Source of the DNA: Flavobacteriales bacterium
GTDB taxonomy: Bacteria > Bacteroidota > Bacteroidia > Flavobacteriales_F > PHOS-HE28
NCBI GenBank assembly: GCA_016719225.1
Contig: JADKAN010000004.1
Location: forward strand, 310,001 to 374,000
Length of the DNA stretch: 64,000 bases
Reading direction: 5' to 3'
Of this stretch, positions 9,602 through 18,355 are shown one piece after another. The translations under genes were made by a program, and so were the position numbers. How positions within the stretch are numbered: position 1 is the stretch's first letter; every line of letters starts with the position of its first letter. A model generated the notes under the pieces. The model was not told where the DNA came from, searched no databases, and saw nothing but the letters and a program-made list of their open reading frames with translations.

Positions 9602-10012
9602 CTATCGGATCAAGGCGCACCGCTGGAGGAGTACGTCCATGTTGAAACCGGCGCAATAGCCCTTGATGGCGACGGTACTGTTCACGGCGGCCTCCACGGC
9701 TTCACCGTCCGGGAATTCGCAGACAACGGCCCCTAAGGCATCACCGGTCTCCAGCAGGATGTTCACCCGGCCATCAGGTCCCTTGGTCACCTCACGGACC
9801 GTTCCGGTCACCTCCACCACCTTGTCGTTATAGCGTTCGCCCGCCACGCGTTCATCCGTGGAGAACGCCTCGTACAGCGCTTTGGCGTCCACCGCAAGTT
9901 CCGGCGCTTGGCCTGCGGCGTTGGGTACTTCAGCTGAATACATCCGGAAGCCGAGGTAGGCGCCGAGCGCCGCGATCAGCAGCACAACGATCACGATATT
10001 CCTTTTGCGCAT
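9602..10012 (-). CDS. Membrane-anchored OB-fold (tRNA_anti-like) protein
   Basis: Small 136-residue protein with one N-terminal membrane helix (about 5-24, IVIVVLLIAALGAYLGFRMY) and a C-terminal OB-fold-like domain of the tRNA_anti-like type (VEVTGTVREVTKG, AVNSTVAIKGYCAGF). Function unknown; such domains in Bacteroidota usually occur in exported proteins, not RNA enzymes. The ATG at 10012 lies 5 bp after the stop of the cytochrome-like gene upstream, so they are cotranscribed. The C-terminal GFNMDVLLQRCALIR ends right at the fold. Confidence 0.75.
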   Translation of the reverse strand: MRKRNIVIVVLLIAALGAYLGFRMYSAEVPNAAGQAPELAVDAKALYEAFSTDERVAGERYNDKVVEVTGTVREVTKGPDGRVNILLETGDALGAVVCEFPDGEAVEAAVNSTVAIKGYCAGFNMDVLLQRCALIR

Positions 10013-10017
10013 TGCTT

Positions 10018-10398
10018 TCAGTTTTGTTGGGCACCCCCGGCCACCCATCGGGCTATAGTGGCGACATCACAGTCGGAAAGCTTTCCGCTGGGCGGCATGA
10101 AAGCGGCACCTCCGCTCTGTTGCACGGCGGGAACGAGCTTCCCATTGGTGATCTGCGTTGAGAGACCGTTGTAGGCTGTAAAGTCCCCCGTGCCCGACCC
10201 GCCCGGCACATGGCAACCCGGAATGGCGCAATTGGCCTGAATGATGGGTTGTACGTTGCTGGAATAACCCACCGATAGGGTATCACAGAAATTCATCGGA
10301 TAGAGGTCCGCTTCCTTATCGTAATAGCACCCGGACTGAAGCAACACCAGTGCAAGGGCACATAGAAGGGCCGCTATGAGGATGTGCCGTGCGACCAT
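10018..10398 (-). CDS. Cytochrome c-like lipoprotein (one CX4CH motif)
   Basis: 126-residue predicted lipoprotein (signal helix about 5-22, lipobox LLQSGC) with a single heme-binding-like segment, NCAIPGCHVPGG. This is C-x4-CH, not the canonical C-x2-CH. The following MPPSGKLSDCD and ARWVAGGA regions resemble the sixth-ligand Met loop and last helix of small c-type cytochromes. The start ATG shares a base with the upstream gene's stop (TGATG at 10396-10400), indicating translational coupling. Probably an electron-transfer or heme-sensing envelope protein; heme attachment is not proven. Confidence 0.75.
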   Translation of the reverse strand: MVARHILIAALLCALALVLLQSGCYYDKEADLYPMNFCDTLSVGYSSNVQPIIQANCAIPGCHVPGGSGTGDFTAYNGLSTQITNGKLVPAVQQSGGAAFMPPSGKLSDCDVATIARWVAGGAQQN

Positions 10399-11147
10399 CA
10401 ATTCTGCGGAGCGCCTTCGTTGATCCAGATGAGGAATTGGTCGATGTGGCATTGGGGTAGCATCGGGCCGGTGGGAGGCATGGAAGCGAAGGTGGCCTGA
10501 TGTTGCACCGCACCGGCCAAGCGCCCGTCCATGGCCACGCTGTTCAGCACCTGCCAGCTTGTGAAATTCAGCCCTCCTTGAGGTGTGGCCCCACTGTGGC
10601 AGCCTTGGCAGCGTGCTTGTACCAAGGGCGCGATGGTTCCGGAATAAGTGACGTTGGCCGTGTCGCACGCACTCACGCAGGTGTTGTTCTGCGTGCCCTG
10701 TTGGATCCACTGTCCGATGAGTGCGATCTGGGCCGGTGTCAAGGGGGCTTGCGGCGGGCGCGGCATGATGTCATCCGGATCGTTGTCCGTTATGGCATCC
10801 CAAAGGTCCCCGTCCTGAACGATGCCGCTCTGCATCAGCGTGGCGTAACTGGTGATCCGGATGTGGTCATTGTCATCCGTGGCTGTGTTATGGCATCCCG
10901 GAACAGCACAGTTCGAGATCAACAACGGCAGGATCTGCTGATCAAAGTATACCGTATTGGGGTCGCAGGTATCCACGGGGTCGGGGTCGCCACCGCCCGT
11001 GTTCCCCGTTCCGAAGAGGTTCCCCGGGTCCACAAGGGGTTCATGCTTGCAGGAAGGGGAAAAGAACAGGAATGCCGCCAGGACAAGCAAGAGCCCGATG
11101 CGTACAGGACCCGAGTGGTGGCGACGGGATGTCTTTGAGCTCTTCAT
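10398..11147 (-). CDS. Two-domain cytochrome c-like lipoprotein
   Basis: 249-residue lipoprotein (lipobox near FFSPSC) with two cytochrome-like domains. The first has NCAVPGCHNTATDD (C-x4-CH) and a later MPRPPQAPLTPAQIALIGQW; the second has the canonical ARCQGCHSGATPQGG (C-x2-CH) and MPPTGPMLPQCHIDQFLIW. The MPP/MPRPP segments are where a Met axial ligand is expected. The start at 11147 is ATG; a TTG codon just before it is less likely. First gene of the minus-strand cluster running to 8055. Confidence 0.78.
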   Translation of the reverse strand: MKSSKTSRRHHSGPVRIGLLLVLAAFLFFSPSCKHEPLVDPGNLFGTGNTGGGDPDPVDTCDPNTVYFDQQILPLLISNCAVPGCHNTATDDNDHIRITSYATLMQSGIVQDGDLWDAITDNDPDDIMPRPPQAPLTPAQIALIGQWIQQGTQNNTCVSACDTANVTYSGTIAPLVQARCQGCHSGATPQGGLNFTSWQVLNSVAMDGRLAGAVQHQATFASMPPTGPMLPQCHIDQFLIWINEGAPQN

Positions 11148-11257
11148 CAAGTGTACAATCTTCCTTCCTTAAGGGGTGCGAAGATGGGTCGGCAGGATGG
11201 CTTCCAGCCGTTCCAATGCGATGAACCGGGCAGAGCGGTGGATGAATCGGGAACGGG

Positions 11258-11545
11258 TCATCGGAAATTAGCGGCACGGCCATTTTCCAGTGACCGGAGT
11301 TCCTCGATGCGGACCGCCAAGAGGATCGCGTCCAACCGGTTGTGGTAGCGCGGCAGCCTGTTCAGTTGCATGATGTGGCCGAGGAGTGACGCGGGCACCG
11401 CCCGCATTAGCAGTTCCAGGTCACCGCGCTCCACCATGTCCAGGAGCGGGTCGTTCGAGGTGGCGTTCGTTTTGTGGCGCATGATTTCCGGACCGATGAT
11501 CTGGAAGCAAATGGACCACGACCGCCACGAAAAGAAAAATCGCAT
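11258..11545 (-). CDS. Hypothetical small protein
   Basis: 95-codon open frame downstream of the LytTR regulator on the same strand, 34 bp after its stop. The core (from the internal Met at 11482) is a plausible helical protein, NDPLLDMVERGDLELLMRA then HIMQLNRLPRYHNRLDAIL. The first 20 residues (MRFFFSWRSW...) look less protein-like, so translation may begin at 11482. No family recognised. Between it and the cytochrome-like gene at 11147 I see nothing else. Confidence 0.45.
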   Translation of the reverse strand: MRFFFSWRSWSICFQIIGPEIMRHKTNATSNDPLLDMVERGDLELLMRAVPASLLGHIMQLNRLPRYHNRLDAILLAVRIEELRSLENGRAANFR

Positions 11546-11579
11546 CGGATGAAGCGGGAAGAATGACCGATGGAACAGT

Positions 11580-12335
11580 CTATCCCGAAAGCCAACGCTT
11601 GAACTCCGACGCGCGCTCGCTGCTCACCACTGCGTCGTCCTCATAGGGTGGGGCCATCAGCACCTTCACGCGGCTTTTGCTGTAGGCCAGTATCTCCTTG
11701 ATGCATTCGAAGTTGACGATCAGCTGCCGGTTCAGCCGGAAGAACTTCGCCTTATCCAACTGTTTCTCCAGCCGGTCCAAGCTTTCGTCCAGGGGTAGGT
11801 CGCGGCCTTCCATTGTGCGGAGAAAGGTGTTCTTCTGACGCGAGTGGACATAAGCAATATCCTTAGGCTCGACCACGCGGAAACGGTCCCCATAGCGGAT
11901 CAAGAACCGCTTCACCGGGGCGTCCGGGACCGCCTCCGTAGCATGGATGTCGTTGGCCAGCCGCCCCAATTCACGGACCGCATGCATTTCGTTGAACTTC
12001 GAAATAGCGGCTGAGAGCTCCTGTCGGACCACGGGTTTCATCAAATAGTCGAGCGCATTCACCCGGAAGGCGTTGAGAGCATATTCGCTGAAGGCGGTGA
12101 GAAAGATCACCGGGCAGCCCACATCCACCAGCTTGAACACCTCAAAGCTGTCACCGTCCGCGAGCCGGACATCAAAGAAGGCCAGGTCCGGTGCCGGATT
12201 TTCCTTGAACCACCGCACTGCACCGGCGACCGTGGGGATGTCAGCGACCACTTCCATGGCCGGGCCCACCTCCAGCAACAGCTTGCGCATGCGCTTCACC
12301 GCAGCGGGTTCATCCTCCACGAGCAGCACTTTCAT
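11580..12335 (-). CDS. LytTR family response regulator
   Basis: Two-component response regulator: receiver domain (1-120) with the acidic pocket (VEDEP), the phosphoacceptor Asp near 55 (LAFFDVRLADGDSF), a Thr in LTAFSEYAL and the Lys in LMKPV. It is followed by a LytTR DNA-binding domain (about 145-250; FLIRYGDRFRVVEPKDIAYV, FFRLNRQLIVNFECIKEI). 251 residues is normal. Its start overlaps the kinase stop by 4 bp (12332-12335), making it the cognate partner of that kinase. Confidence 0.93.
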   Translation of the reverse strand: MKVLLVEDEPAAVKRMRKLLLEVGPAMEVVADIPTVAGAVRWFKENPAPDLAFFDVRLADGDSFEVFKLVDVGCPVIFLTAFSEYALNAFRVNALDYLMKPVVRQELSAAISKFNEMHAVRELGRLANDIHATEAVPDAPVKRFLIRYGDRFRVVEPKDIAYVHSRQKNTFLRTMEGRDLPLDESLDRLEKQLDKAKFFRLNRQLIVNFECIKEILAYSKSRVKVLMAPPYEDDAVVSSERASEFKRWLSG

Positions 12336-15148
12336 GTTCTGTTCAGCAAAGGTATTTTCACCGTGAACACGCCATGGGCCGAGGTGATCTCCACCTGTTT
12401 CTTGCTCAAGGCCGCGTACCTTTTCCGGATGCTCGAAAGCCCGAATCCCGTGGAGGGTGGAGGGGAGAGGCGTTCGCGCGCCGGATTGGAGACCACCAAG
12501 TGATCGTTCTCCGTGGCGATCCGGATCAACAAGGGTTCCTCCAGCGATGCCCTGTTGTGTTTGATGGCGTTCTCCACGACCAATTGGAGCGTCAACGGAA
12601 CGATCTGGTGGTCCACCGCCTCCTCCGGAACCCGCAGTTCCAACTGGATGGCCTCACCAAAACGGCGCTGCTCCAGAGTGAAATAAGTATGCAGCAGTCC
12701 CAGTTCCTCGCTTAGCGGGATGAGTGCACTGTCCCGGACTTGCAGGATATTCCGGAAGAAGGTGCTCAGGTCAGCGACGTGCTCCACGGCTTTTTTCTCA
12801 TCCGTTTCGATCAGGTCGACCAGCGTGTTGAAGCTGTTGAAGAGGAAATGCGGATCCACTTGGCTGCGGAGCGCCTCCAGTTGGAACCGCACCTGTTCCT
12901 GCTCCATCCGCTGAAAGTCCAAGAGGTGACGTTCACGTGTGCGGATCCCCCAAATGGCCAAGGCGACAGAGAGCAACACGGCACCGATGATCACCCATGG
13001 CCGCCGCCACCAGGGAGGTGCAACGTGGATCCTCACCGAGGTCCAGGTGGACCCCATCGGTTCCCTGCCAACGAATGCACGGACCTCGAACGTGTAGGAT
13101 CCGGGTGAAAGCGCGGGGTAGCTGACCTCTCGCTCCTGGGTGATCACGGTCCGGTCGTTCAACCCGGCAAGCCGGTATTCGAACCTCAATGCCGATGGGT
13201 CTACGTAGCACGGCGCGGTGTATCGGAACGTGATGGAATTGCGATCGAACGCGGTGAAGATCGCCGGTGCCACGTCAACCTCGGAGTTCCCGACCAGGAT
13301 GTTGGATATCACCGCCTCGGACCGTGGGTCGAAATACCATTGCGCCGGCTGTAGGCGGAGCAGGCCTTTACTACTGGCCAGCCAGAGGGCACCCGAATCG
13401 TCGTGGCATACGGCGTTCAATTCGGCTACCACGCCTTCAAGCCCAAGGCTTTTGGTCAGGTCGACCCAGTATCCTGTTTTTGGATCGTACCCTGCACAAC
13501 CGGTGCTTCCGAAGGCCAGGAGATGGTCTCCAAGCTCGGTAAGCGTAAAGATCTCTCCATCGAAAGGCGGGCGGTCCGCGCCGATGCGGAGGCTGTCCCC
13601 CAGTTTGCAGAGTCCCGTCCCCGGCCCGGCTGCCCAGACTTCTCCCCGGCTGTCCCTCACTACGGAATAGAAGGTCCGCGGGCCTGCCGGGGAGATGGGC
13701 TTCAACTGCCCGTCCTTCCATTGCACAAGCCCGCTTCCGTCAGTGGCCCCGAGCACGGTACCGTCCGGCATGGGCAACACCATGAACATGAAGCCGACGC
13801 CCGGGGATGCGAAACGCTCGGCCTTTGCGTTACGGACCCTGACCATCCCGGTCAAGGTGGAGGCCCATACCTCATCATCGCGCACCTTTACGGAAAGGAC
13901 GTTGGGGTCGATACCGCCGTGTTCGGCATCAAAATGTTCCATCCTGCCATCAGGATGCAGCGCCATGAGCCCATTGCCGAAGGAGGCGGCCCATAGCGTT
14001 CCGTCCCTCCCAACATCCATGGAGACCACCGGCCTACGCGGATCTATTGGGACCGAAGCGCGATACACCTTGCCCGAACCGAGAAAGGAGGCATCGTGCC
14101 GGAATACCCCGTGCGGTGTGGCGAACCAGATATTCCCCTTATGATCGCTACACAGTGCGCTGATGTGCGTGAGGTCCAGGCCTTCGTGATCCTGCACCAC
14201 AAGGATGGAGGGATCCGCACGGTGGAGGTGTTCGGTTCCATCACACCACCAGACGGAGCCGTTGCGTCCTTCCAGAAAGTCGCGCACGGGATGTACCCCG
14301 TACGCCGCATCAGGTCCCGGGCTGTAGCTGCCCGAACCGTTCCCCACATCATAGATCACCGGCCCGCCCGTTGCCGTTGCTGCCCAAAGTAGCCCCTGGC
14401 GCACGAGGATACCACGCACGTGGCCGTTCCCTGCGCCGATCACGGCCAGCGCGGTGTCCTTCTTCAGCGCGGGGTCCCATAGGAAAGCCCCGGCATTATC
14501 CGTTCCTGCCCAGATCCGCCCATCCCCTGCGGAAGCCACCGTGAGGATCAAGTTGTCCGGTGCGCCCTGCGCCTCGCCGAAAACCCGGATGACCTTCCCG
14601 GCCTTGCACTTGGCCACGCCTTGGTCCGTGGCTACGGCCACGGACCCGTCCGGCAGCAGGCAGATGTCATTAACATGATCATCCGGCAGACCATTGCCCG
14701 TCCACAGCCGCTCGCTTCCACTCATGGAGAGCATCGAAACACCCGCCCCATAAGTGGCCGCGTAGATCACCCCGTTCGTTCCCACCACCAAGGCGCTGAT
14801 CCGGGAATGCAGCCAGGTGGTATCGCTGAACAACGTATCACAGGTCGATCCGTGGAACCACAACAGGTCGCCTTTCTCCACCGCGACGATCACCCCGTCC
14901 TTATAGGCCGCAATGGCATTTACACGGCCTTGCTCGGCGCGGAGGACCAGATCGACGCGGTCACCGTCGGTCCGCAGCAGGCCCAGATCCGAACCGGCCC
15001 AGATCAGGCCTTGAATGTCCTGTGCGATGCAAGTGATCGCGGGGCGCTGTTGGCCGATCCGTAGATCAATGGTCCGTGTATGGGGGTATTGGGCTACCGC
15101 TATGTTCAAGGACAAGCCCAGAAGGAGGCCGAGCCAGCGCCGGATCAT
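12332..15148 (-). CDS. Beta-propeller sensor histidine kinase (LytS/YehU-type)
   Basis: Membrane sensor kinase of 938 residues. A signal peptide (1-19) leads a long periplasmic part made of two-component propeller repeats (recurring IWAGTDNAGAFLWD, VWASTLTGMVRV and LWLASSKGLLRL segments, about 25-610). Then come a Y_Y_Y domain (about 640-700), one TM helix (about 712-730, VIIGAVLLSVALAIWGI), a short coiled coil and a His_kinase domain: the phospho-His in SQVDPHFLFNSFNTL and the ATP-binding N-box LVVENAIKHN and GFGLSSIRKRY. The architecture is common in Bacteroidota. The stop overlaps the LytTR regulator and the start overlaps the YceI stop, so all three are one operon. Confidence 0.92.
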   Translation of the reverse strand: MIRRWLGLLLGLSLNIAVAQYPHTRTIDLRIGQQRPAITCIAQDIQGLIWAGSDLGLLRTDGDRVDLVLRAEQGRVNAIAAYKDGVIVAVEKGDLLWFHGSTCDTLFSDTTWLHSRISALVVGTNGVIYAATYGAGVSMLSMSGSERLWTGNGLPDDHVNDICLLPDGSVAVATDQGVAKCKAGKVIRVFGEAQGAPDNLILTVASAGDGRIWAGTDNAGAFLWDPALKKDTALAVIGAGNGHVRGILVRQGLLWAATATGGPVIYDVGNGSGSYSPGPDAAYGVHPVRDFLEGRNGSVWWCDGTEHLHRADPSILVVQDHEGLDLTHISALCSDHKGNIWFATPHGVFRHDASFLGSGKVYRASVPIDPRRPVVSMDVGRDGTLWAASFGNGLMALHPDGRMEHFDAEHGGIDPNVLSVKVRDDEVWASTLTGMVRVRNAKAERFASPGVGFMFMVLPMPDGTVLGATDGSGLVQWKDGQLKPISPAGPRTFYSVVRDSRGEVWAAGPGTGLCKLGDSLRIGADRPPFDGEIFTLTELGDHLLAFGSTGCAGYDPKTGYWVDLTKSLGLEGVVAELNAVCHDDSGALWLASSKGLLRLQPAQWYFDPRSEAVISNILVGNSEVDVAPAIFTAFDRNSITFRYTAPCYVDPSALRFEYRLAGLNDRTVITQEREVSYPALSPGSYTFEVRAFVGREPMGSTWTSVRIHVAPPWWRRPWVIIGAVLLSVALAIWGIRTRERHLLDFQRMEQEQVRFQLEALRSQVDPHFLFNSFNTLVDLIETDEKKAVEHVADLSTFFRNILQVRDSALIPLSEELGLLHTYFTLEQRRFGEAIQLELRVPEEAVDHQIVPLTLQLVVENAIKHNRASLEEPLLIRIATENDHLVVSNPARERLSPPPSTGFGLSSIRKRYAALSKKQVEITSAHGVFTVKIPLLNRT

Positions 15149-15720
15149 CGTTTTGGTTCCCGCTTGAACAGCAGATCCACTTTGACCTGTATGATGGAAG
15201 CAATCTTCTGCTGAACGATGCGAGGGATCAGCACTTCATGGTCGGCCAGTTGGATGTCGAACAACGAGGTGATCCGGACCCCCTCCTCCGTGACCACGAT
15301 GGAACAGGGAATGATCCGTTCCTTCTCCATGCCGTGTACGATCAACGCGCCTTTTGCCCGAACAACATAGCTCCCGTTCTGAAGAAAGTCGATATCCTCA
15401 ATAATGCGACCCGCGAACGTCGCGTTCGGTAGTTCGCGGGATGCCATGTAATTCTCATTGAAGTGTTCGCGTTGAAGGGGTGAATTGAATCCCTCAAACT
15501 CCCGGATCGGCACGCGCACGGCGAACGTCTTGGCATCGGTATCCACCAGGCCGGTGCAACTTGTATTCTTGGCCGTGATCCGTTCCAACGGTGCATCGCT
15601 AACGAATGTCACTTCGGAGCGGGCGAGCTGGAGCAGCTTCCGGTCCTGTCCGTTCGCGGCGTTGCCGACCAGAAGCAGTGCGAACAGCACGATCGTGAAA
15701 TTCCCGGCGATCCCTTTCAT
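15145..15720 (-). CDS. YceI family protein, first gene of the kinase operon
   Basis: 191-residue secreted YceI-like protein: signal peptide about 1-24 (ending NAANGQ), then VTFVSDAPLERITAKNTSC and QREHFNENYMASRELPNATF, the core YceI signature, and a strand pair near IVHGMEKER. Its stop overlaps the kinase start by 4 bp, so it is translated together with the sensor. This suggests it might present a lipid-like ligand to, or be regulated with, the propeller sensor. It is a paralogue of the YceI gene at 9016-9573. A TACTTTGG a few bases upstream of the ATG may be a -7 element. Confidence 0.88.
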   Translation of the reverse strand: MKGIAGNFTIVLFALLLVGNAANGQDRKLLQLARSEVTFVSDAPLERITAKNTSCTGLVDTDAKTFAVRVPIREFEGFNSPLQREHFNENYMASRELPNATFAGRIIEDIDFLQNGSYVVRAKGALIVHGMEKERIIPCSIVVTEEGVRITSLFDIQLADHEVLIPRIVQQKIASIIQVKVDLLFKREPKR

Positions 15721-15822
15721 GATCTGCCAAAGTAGCGGATAGGAGCGAAGCGCTCACCGCCGTCCGCGGCCAAGTATGCGGCTACGCCTAATAATTGACA
15801 ACCATCAACTGACAACCGAACG

Positions 15823-17274
15823 TCAGATCACCAACCGCACCCCGCCCAACTCCGCCACGCGGTAAGGGAAGCGATCACTGGGGGAGCCGATGAACATGAA
15901 GTTGGTGGGGATGTTCCACTCCTCGCTGAGGCGGTGTACCAGGTCCGGTCCGAAGACGCCGTGCAACTCGATGAATTCGATCTTGATCTCGGGGTAGGCG
16001 CGGTCCAGCACCTCCATGTCGCGGATGTAATCGGCGTGTGTCTGCTGGCCTTCCTTCAGCACGGTGACGATCTTCAGCTTCTTGGTGATCTCGTTGGCCT
16101 GCACGTACATCATCACGCGGTTCAGGATCGAGAGGTCATCGCCCTTGGTGAAGTAGACGAACTCCTGGCTGTTGAGCCTGCGGATGGACCGTGAGATGGC
16201 GAAGCGGCCGAACACGGCAAGGCCGGGCACGCTCTCCACGAAACTGCTCACCCAGATCATCAGGTATTCCAGGATCACCTTGCGGTTCAGCAGCACCGCG
16301 AGGATGAGCATGGACGGGATGAAGTACTGGAGGAATACCACGAGGTATTCCGGGTGCAGGCGGACGTTGCCATAGAGCGCGATGATGACGCCCGACAAGG
16401 CCACGGAGACGGTTACGACGGAGGCGGTCTCCGGCCGGGGCAGCTTGGCGCGCTTGATCTTCAGCAGGAAGTTGCCGATGGCGAAGAAGGCCATCACGGT
16501 AAGGAAGGAGATGGTGTAGACGCCAGCGAGCGCGGAGGTCTCCGCATTGGTGAGGAAGAGCACCGAGAGGCAGAGCAGGAAGAACAGGATGATGATGCGT
16601 GGCGAGCTGCCCCGCTTGGTCTCCTTCAGCAGGAACTGCGGCATGATGCGGTCCAGCGTCATCCGCTTGATGAGGCCGGACACACCCACGTAGCTGGTGA
16701 GCACGGCGCCGCAGAGCACCACCACGGCATCGATGGTGATCACCGTGGCCAACCAGTTACCGCCAACGGTGACGCCCATGAACGAGAGCATGGTCTCCTG
16801 GTGGTCGCCGATGGCGGCCATGGGCAGGATGAGGATGGCGCAGAGCACGATGAGCGGGTTGAGCACCGTGACGGCGACCCACATGTTGCGCAGGGTCTTG
16901 GGGAACACGCCGTGCTCCTGTTCCTCCACATAGTTCGCGGAGCTTTCAAAGCCGGTGACGCCGAGCATGGCGGTACTGAAGCCGAAGAAGAGGGCGGCGG
17001 CGATCCCTCGCCCATCCGGCAGGGGCATGCTCCAATTGAGGGTGAAGAGCGCGAAGCCGTTGTGCATGACGAACCAGATGCTGGCGCCGATCAGTAGCGC
17101 CATGGTGGCCAGGTGTGCGATGAAGATGATGACGGCCACGATGGCGGATTCGCTGATGCCCGCTACCGGTGGGGCCTTCGGAAGCACCTTGGCCCAGCTG
17201 TTCCGCTTCGGTCGTGCGGAGCGCATCCTCCTGTTGGCGGGCGGTGCTGGCGCGGGCGTGGGCGCCATCTTCAA
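15823..17274 (-). CDS. APC-family amino-acid permease, 5'-truncated
   Basis: From GISESAIVAVIIFIAH onward (about residue 38) this is a clear APC superfamily permease. It has the segment matching TM5, then the TM6 signature (FFGFSTAMLGVTGFESSANYVEE), six further TM helices and a soluble C-terminal domain (about 370-483) resembling that of large Bacteroidota permeases. The first four TM helices are missing. The first 37 residues (Pro/Arg-rich, no hydrophobic helix) are antisense to a chloride-channel fragment read on the plus strand, so the open frame start at 17274 is accidental. Probably non-functional; see the junction finding. Confidence 0.75.
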   Translation of the reverse strand: MKMAPTPAPAPPANRRMRSARPKRNSWAKVLPKAPPVAGISESAIVAVIIFIAHLATMALLIGASIWFVMHNGFALFTLNWSMPLPDGRGIAAALFFGFSTAMLGVTGFESSANYVEEQEHGVFPKTLRNMWVAVTVLNPLIVLCAILILPMAAIGDHQETMLSFMGVTVGGNWLATVITIDAVVVLCGAVLTSYVGVSGLIKRMTLDRIMPQFLLKETKRGSSPRIIILFFLLCLSVLFLTNAETSALAGVYTISFLTVMAFFAIGNFLLKIKRAKLPRPETASVVTVSVALSGVIIALYGNVRLHPEYLVVFLQYFIPSMLILAVLLNRKVILEYLMIWVSSFVESVPGLAVFGRFAISRSIRRLNSQEFVYFTKGDDLSILNRVMMYVQANEITKKLKIVTVLKEGQQTHADYIRDMEVLDRAYPEIKIEFIELHGVFGPDLVHRLSEEWNIPTNFMFIGSPSDRFPYRVAELGGVRLVI

Positions 17275-17345
17275 TGCCCATCGCCGGGACGATCTTCGCG
17301 TTGGAGATCCTCTTGGCTAAGAACGCCTTGGCGGTGCGCAAGTAG
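17156..17345 (+). pseudogene. Internal fragment of a ClC-type chloride channel
   Basis: The plus strand here reads PATGGAFGSTLAQLFRFGRA, then ERILLLAGGAGAGVGAIFNA; after loss of two bases near 17276-17280 the neighbouring frame reads IAGTIFALEILLAKNALAVR and a stop (TAG, 17343-17345). The two pieces together match the ClC core (ion-pathway helix followed by RRLLLAAGAAAGLAAAFNAP and LAGVLFALE in typical members). Only about 62 codons remain, without either end of the gene, so this is a remnant. It is wedged between two other truncated genes. Confidence 0.7.
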
Positions 17346-17354
17346 ACCGGCGAT

Positions 17355-18305
17355 GTGCGCGGGCAGGCGCAGGTGCTCAACAATATGGGCAAGAACCAAG
17401 CGCTCGTCGGGAATTTCAACGGTGCGCTCGTGCAATTCCAACAGGCGCTCGCGCTCGGCCGCTCGGTGGAAAGCCGGGAGTCGATGGCGATCTCACTGGA
17501 GTCGCTCTCCTCCGCGTACGACACGTTGGGGGACTACAAGAAAGCCTTGGTCAACTTCCGGGAATACAAGACGCTCAACGACAGCCTGAACAGTTCGGAG
17601 GTGCGCACGAACATCGCCCGCATGGAAGAGAGTTTCCGCCGCGACAAGGAGGAAAAGATGTTCCAGCTGGAGGCCGACCGCATGGACGCCGTGAACGCGC
17701 GGCAACGGGTGTTGAACATCGCGCTTGCCGTCTCCTTGTTCTTCCTGCTGCTCACCGCCTTCCTGCTGTACAAGGTGATGCGGACACGCGTGCGCAATAG
17801 CAAGCTGGAGCAGGAAGCCCTCCGGCTGCAGAGCGGGCGCCTGGAGACCGAGAAGACCGCCTTGGAGGAGGACCTGCGCTATAAGGAACGTGAGCTCACC
17901 GCCAACGCGCTGTTCCTGCTGAAGAAGAACGAGCTGATCGCACACATCGTGGAGCGCTTGCTCAAGGCCAAGTCCACCTTCCGGCAGGAGAACCAGAAGA
18001 TCGTGCAGGACATCGTGCACGACCTGCAGGCGAGCCGCGATGAACACAACTGGGAGGAGTTCGAGGCGCATTTCACGCGGGTGCACAGCACCTTCTACCA
18101 GACCCTGCAGCAGCGCTTCCCGTCACTGACGCCCAACGAACGGAAACTCTGCGCCTTCCTGCGGCTCAACATGAGCACGAAGGACATTTCCACCATCACG
18201 CACCAGAGCGTGAACAGCATCACCGTGGCGCGGTCACGGCTGCGGAAAAAGCTGCAGATCGATGGCGAGGACGTGCATTTGATCGACCTGTTGCAGTCCA
18301 TTTGA
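17355..18305 (+). CDS. TPR-containing regulator with C-terminal HTH, 5'-truncated
   Basis: Matches the C-terminal part of the Bacteroidota TPR signalling proteins: one and a half TPR units (GDVRGQAQVLNNMGKNQALV, ALVQFQQALALGR; SLSSAYDTLGDYKKALVNF), a TM helix (about 118-137, IALAVSLFFLLLTAFLLYKV), a long coiled coil and a LuxR-like HTH (about 265-310, LTPNERKLCAFLRLNMSTKD). Intact relatives usually carry a signal peptide and 5-8 TPRs before this point. Here the frame is closed by a TAG at 17343, so the N-terminus is lost; the GTG at 17355 is only the first possible start in the open frame. Probably inactive. Confidence 0.7.
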   Translation: MRGQAQVLNNMGKNQALVGNFNGALVQFQQALALGRSVESRESMAISLESLSSAYDTLGDYKKALVNFREYKTLNDSLNSSEVRTNIARMEESFRRDKEEKMFQLEADRMDAVNARQRVLNIALAVSLFFLLLTAFLLYKVMRTRVRNSKLEQEALRLQSGRLETEKTALEEDLRYKERELTANALFLLKKNELIAHIVERLLKAKSTFRQENQKIVQDIVHDLQASRDEHNWEEFEAHFTRVHSTFYQTLQQRFPSLTPNERKLCAFLRLNMSTKDISTITHQSVNSITVARSRLRKKLQIDGEDVHLIDLLQSI

Positions 18306-18355
18306 CCGGTGCCGAGTTGCTTTTGCAACCGGCTGAGCGCCAGTGCGCAGCGTGC

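Noticed and set aside
15780..15822. TTGACAACCATCAACTGACAACC direct repeat after the permease
   Set aside because: Only two short imperfect units; too little to call a repeat element.
16354..17097. 247-codon plus-strand frame rich in Glu, His and Gly
   Set aside because: Antisense of the APC permease; low complexity is a codon artefact.
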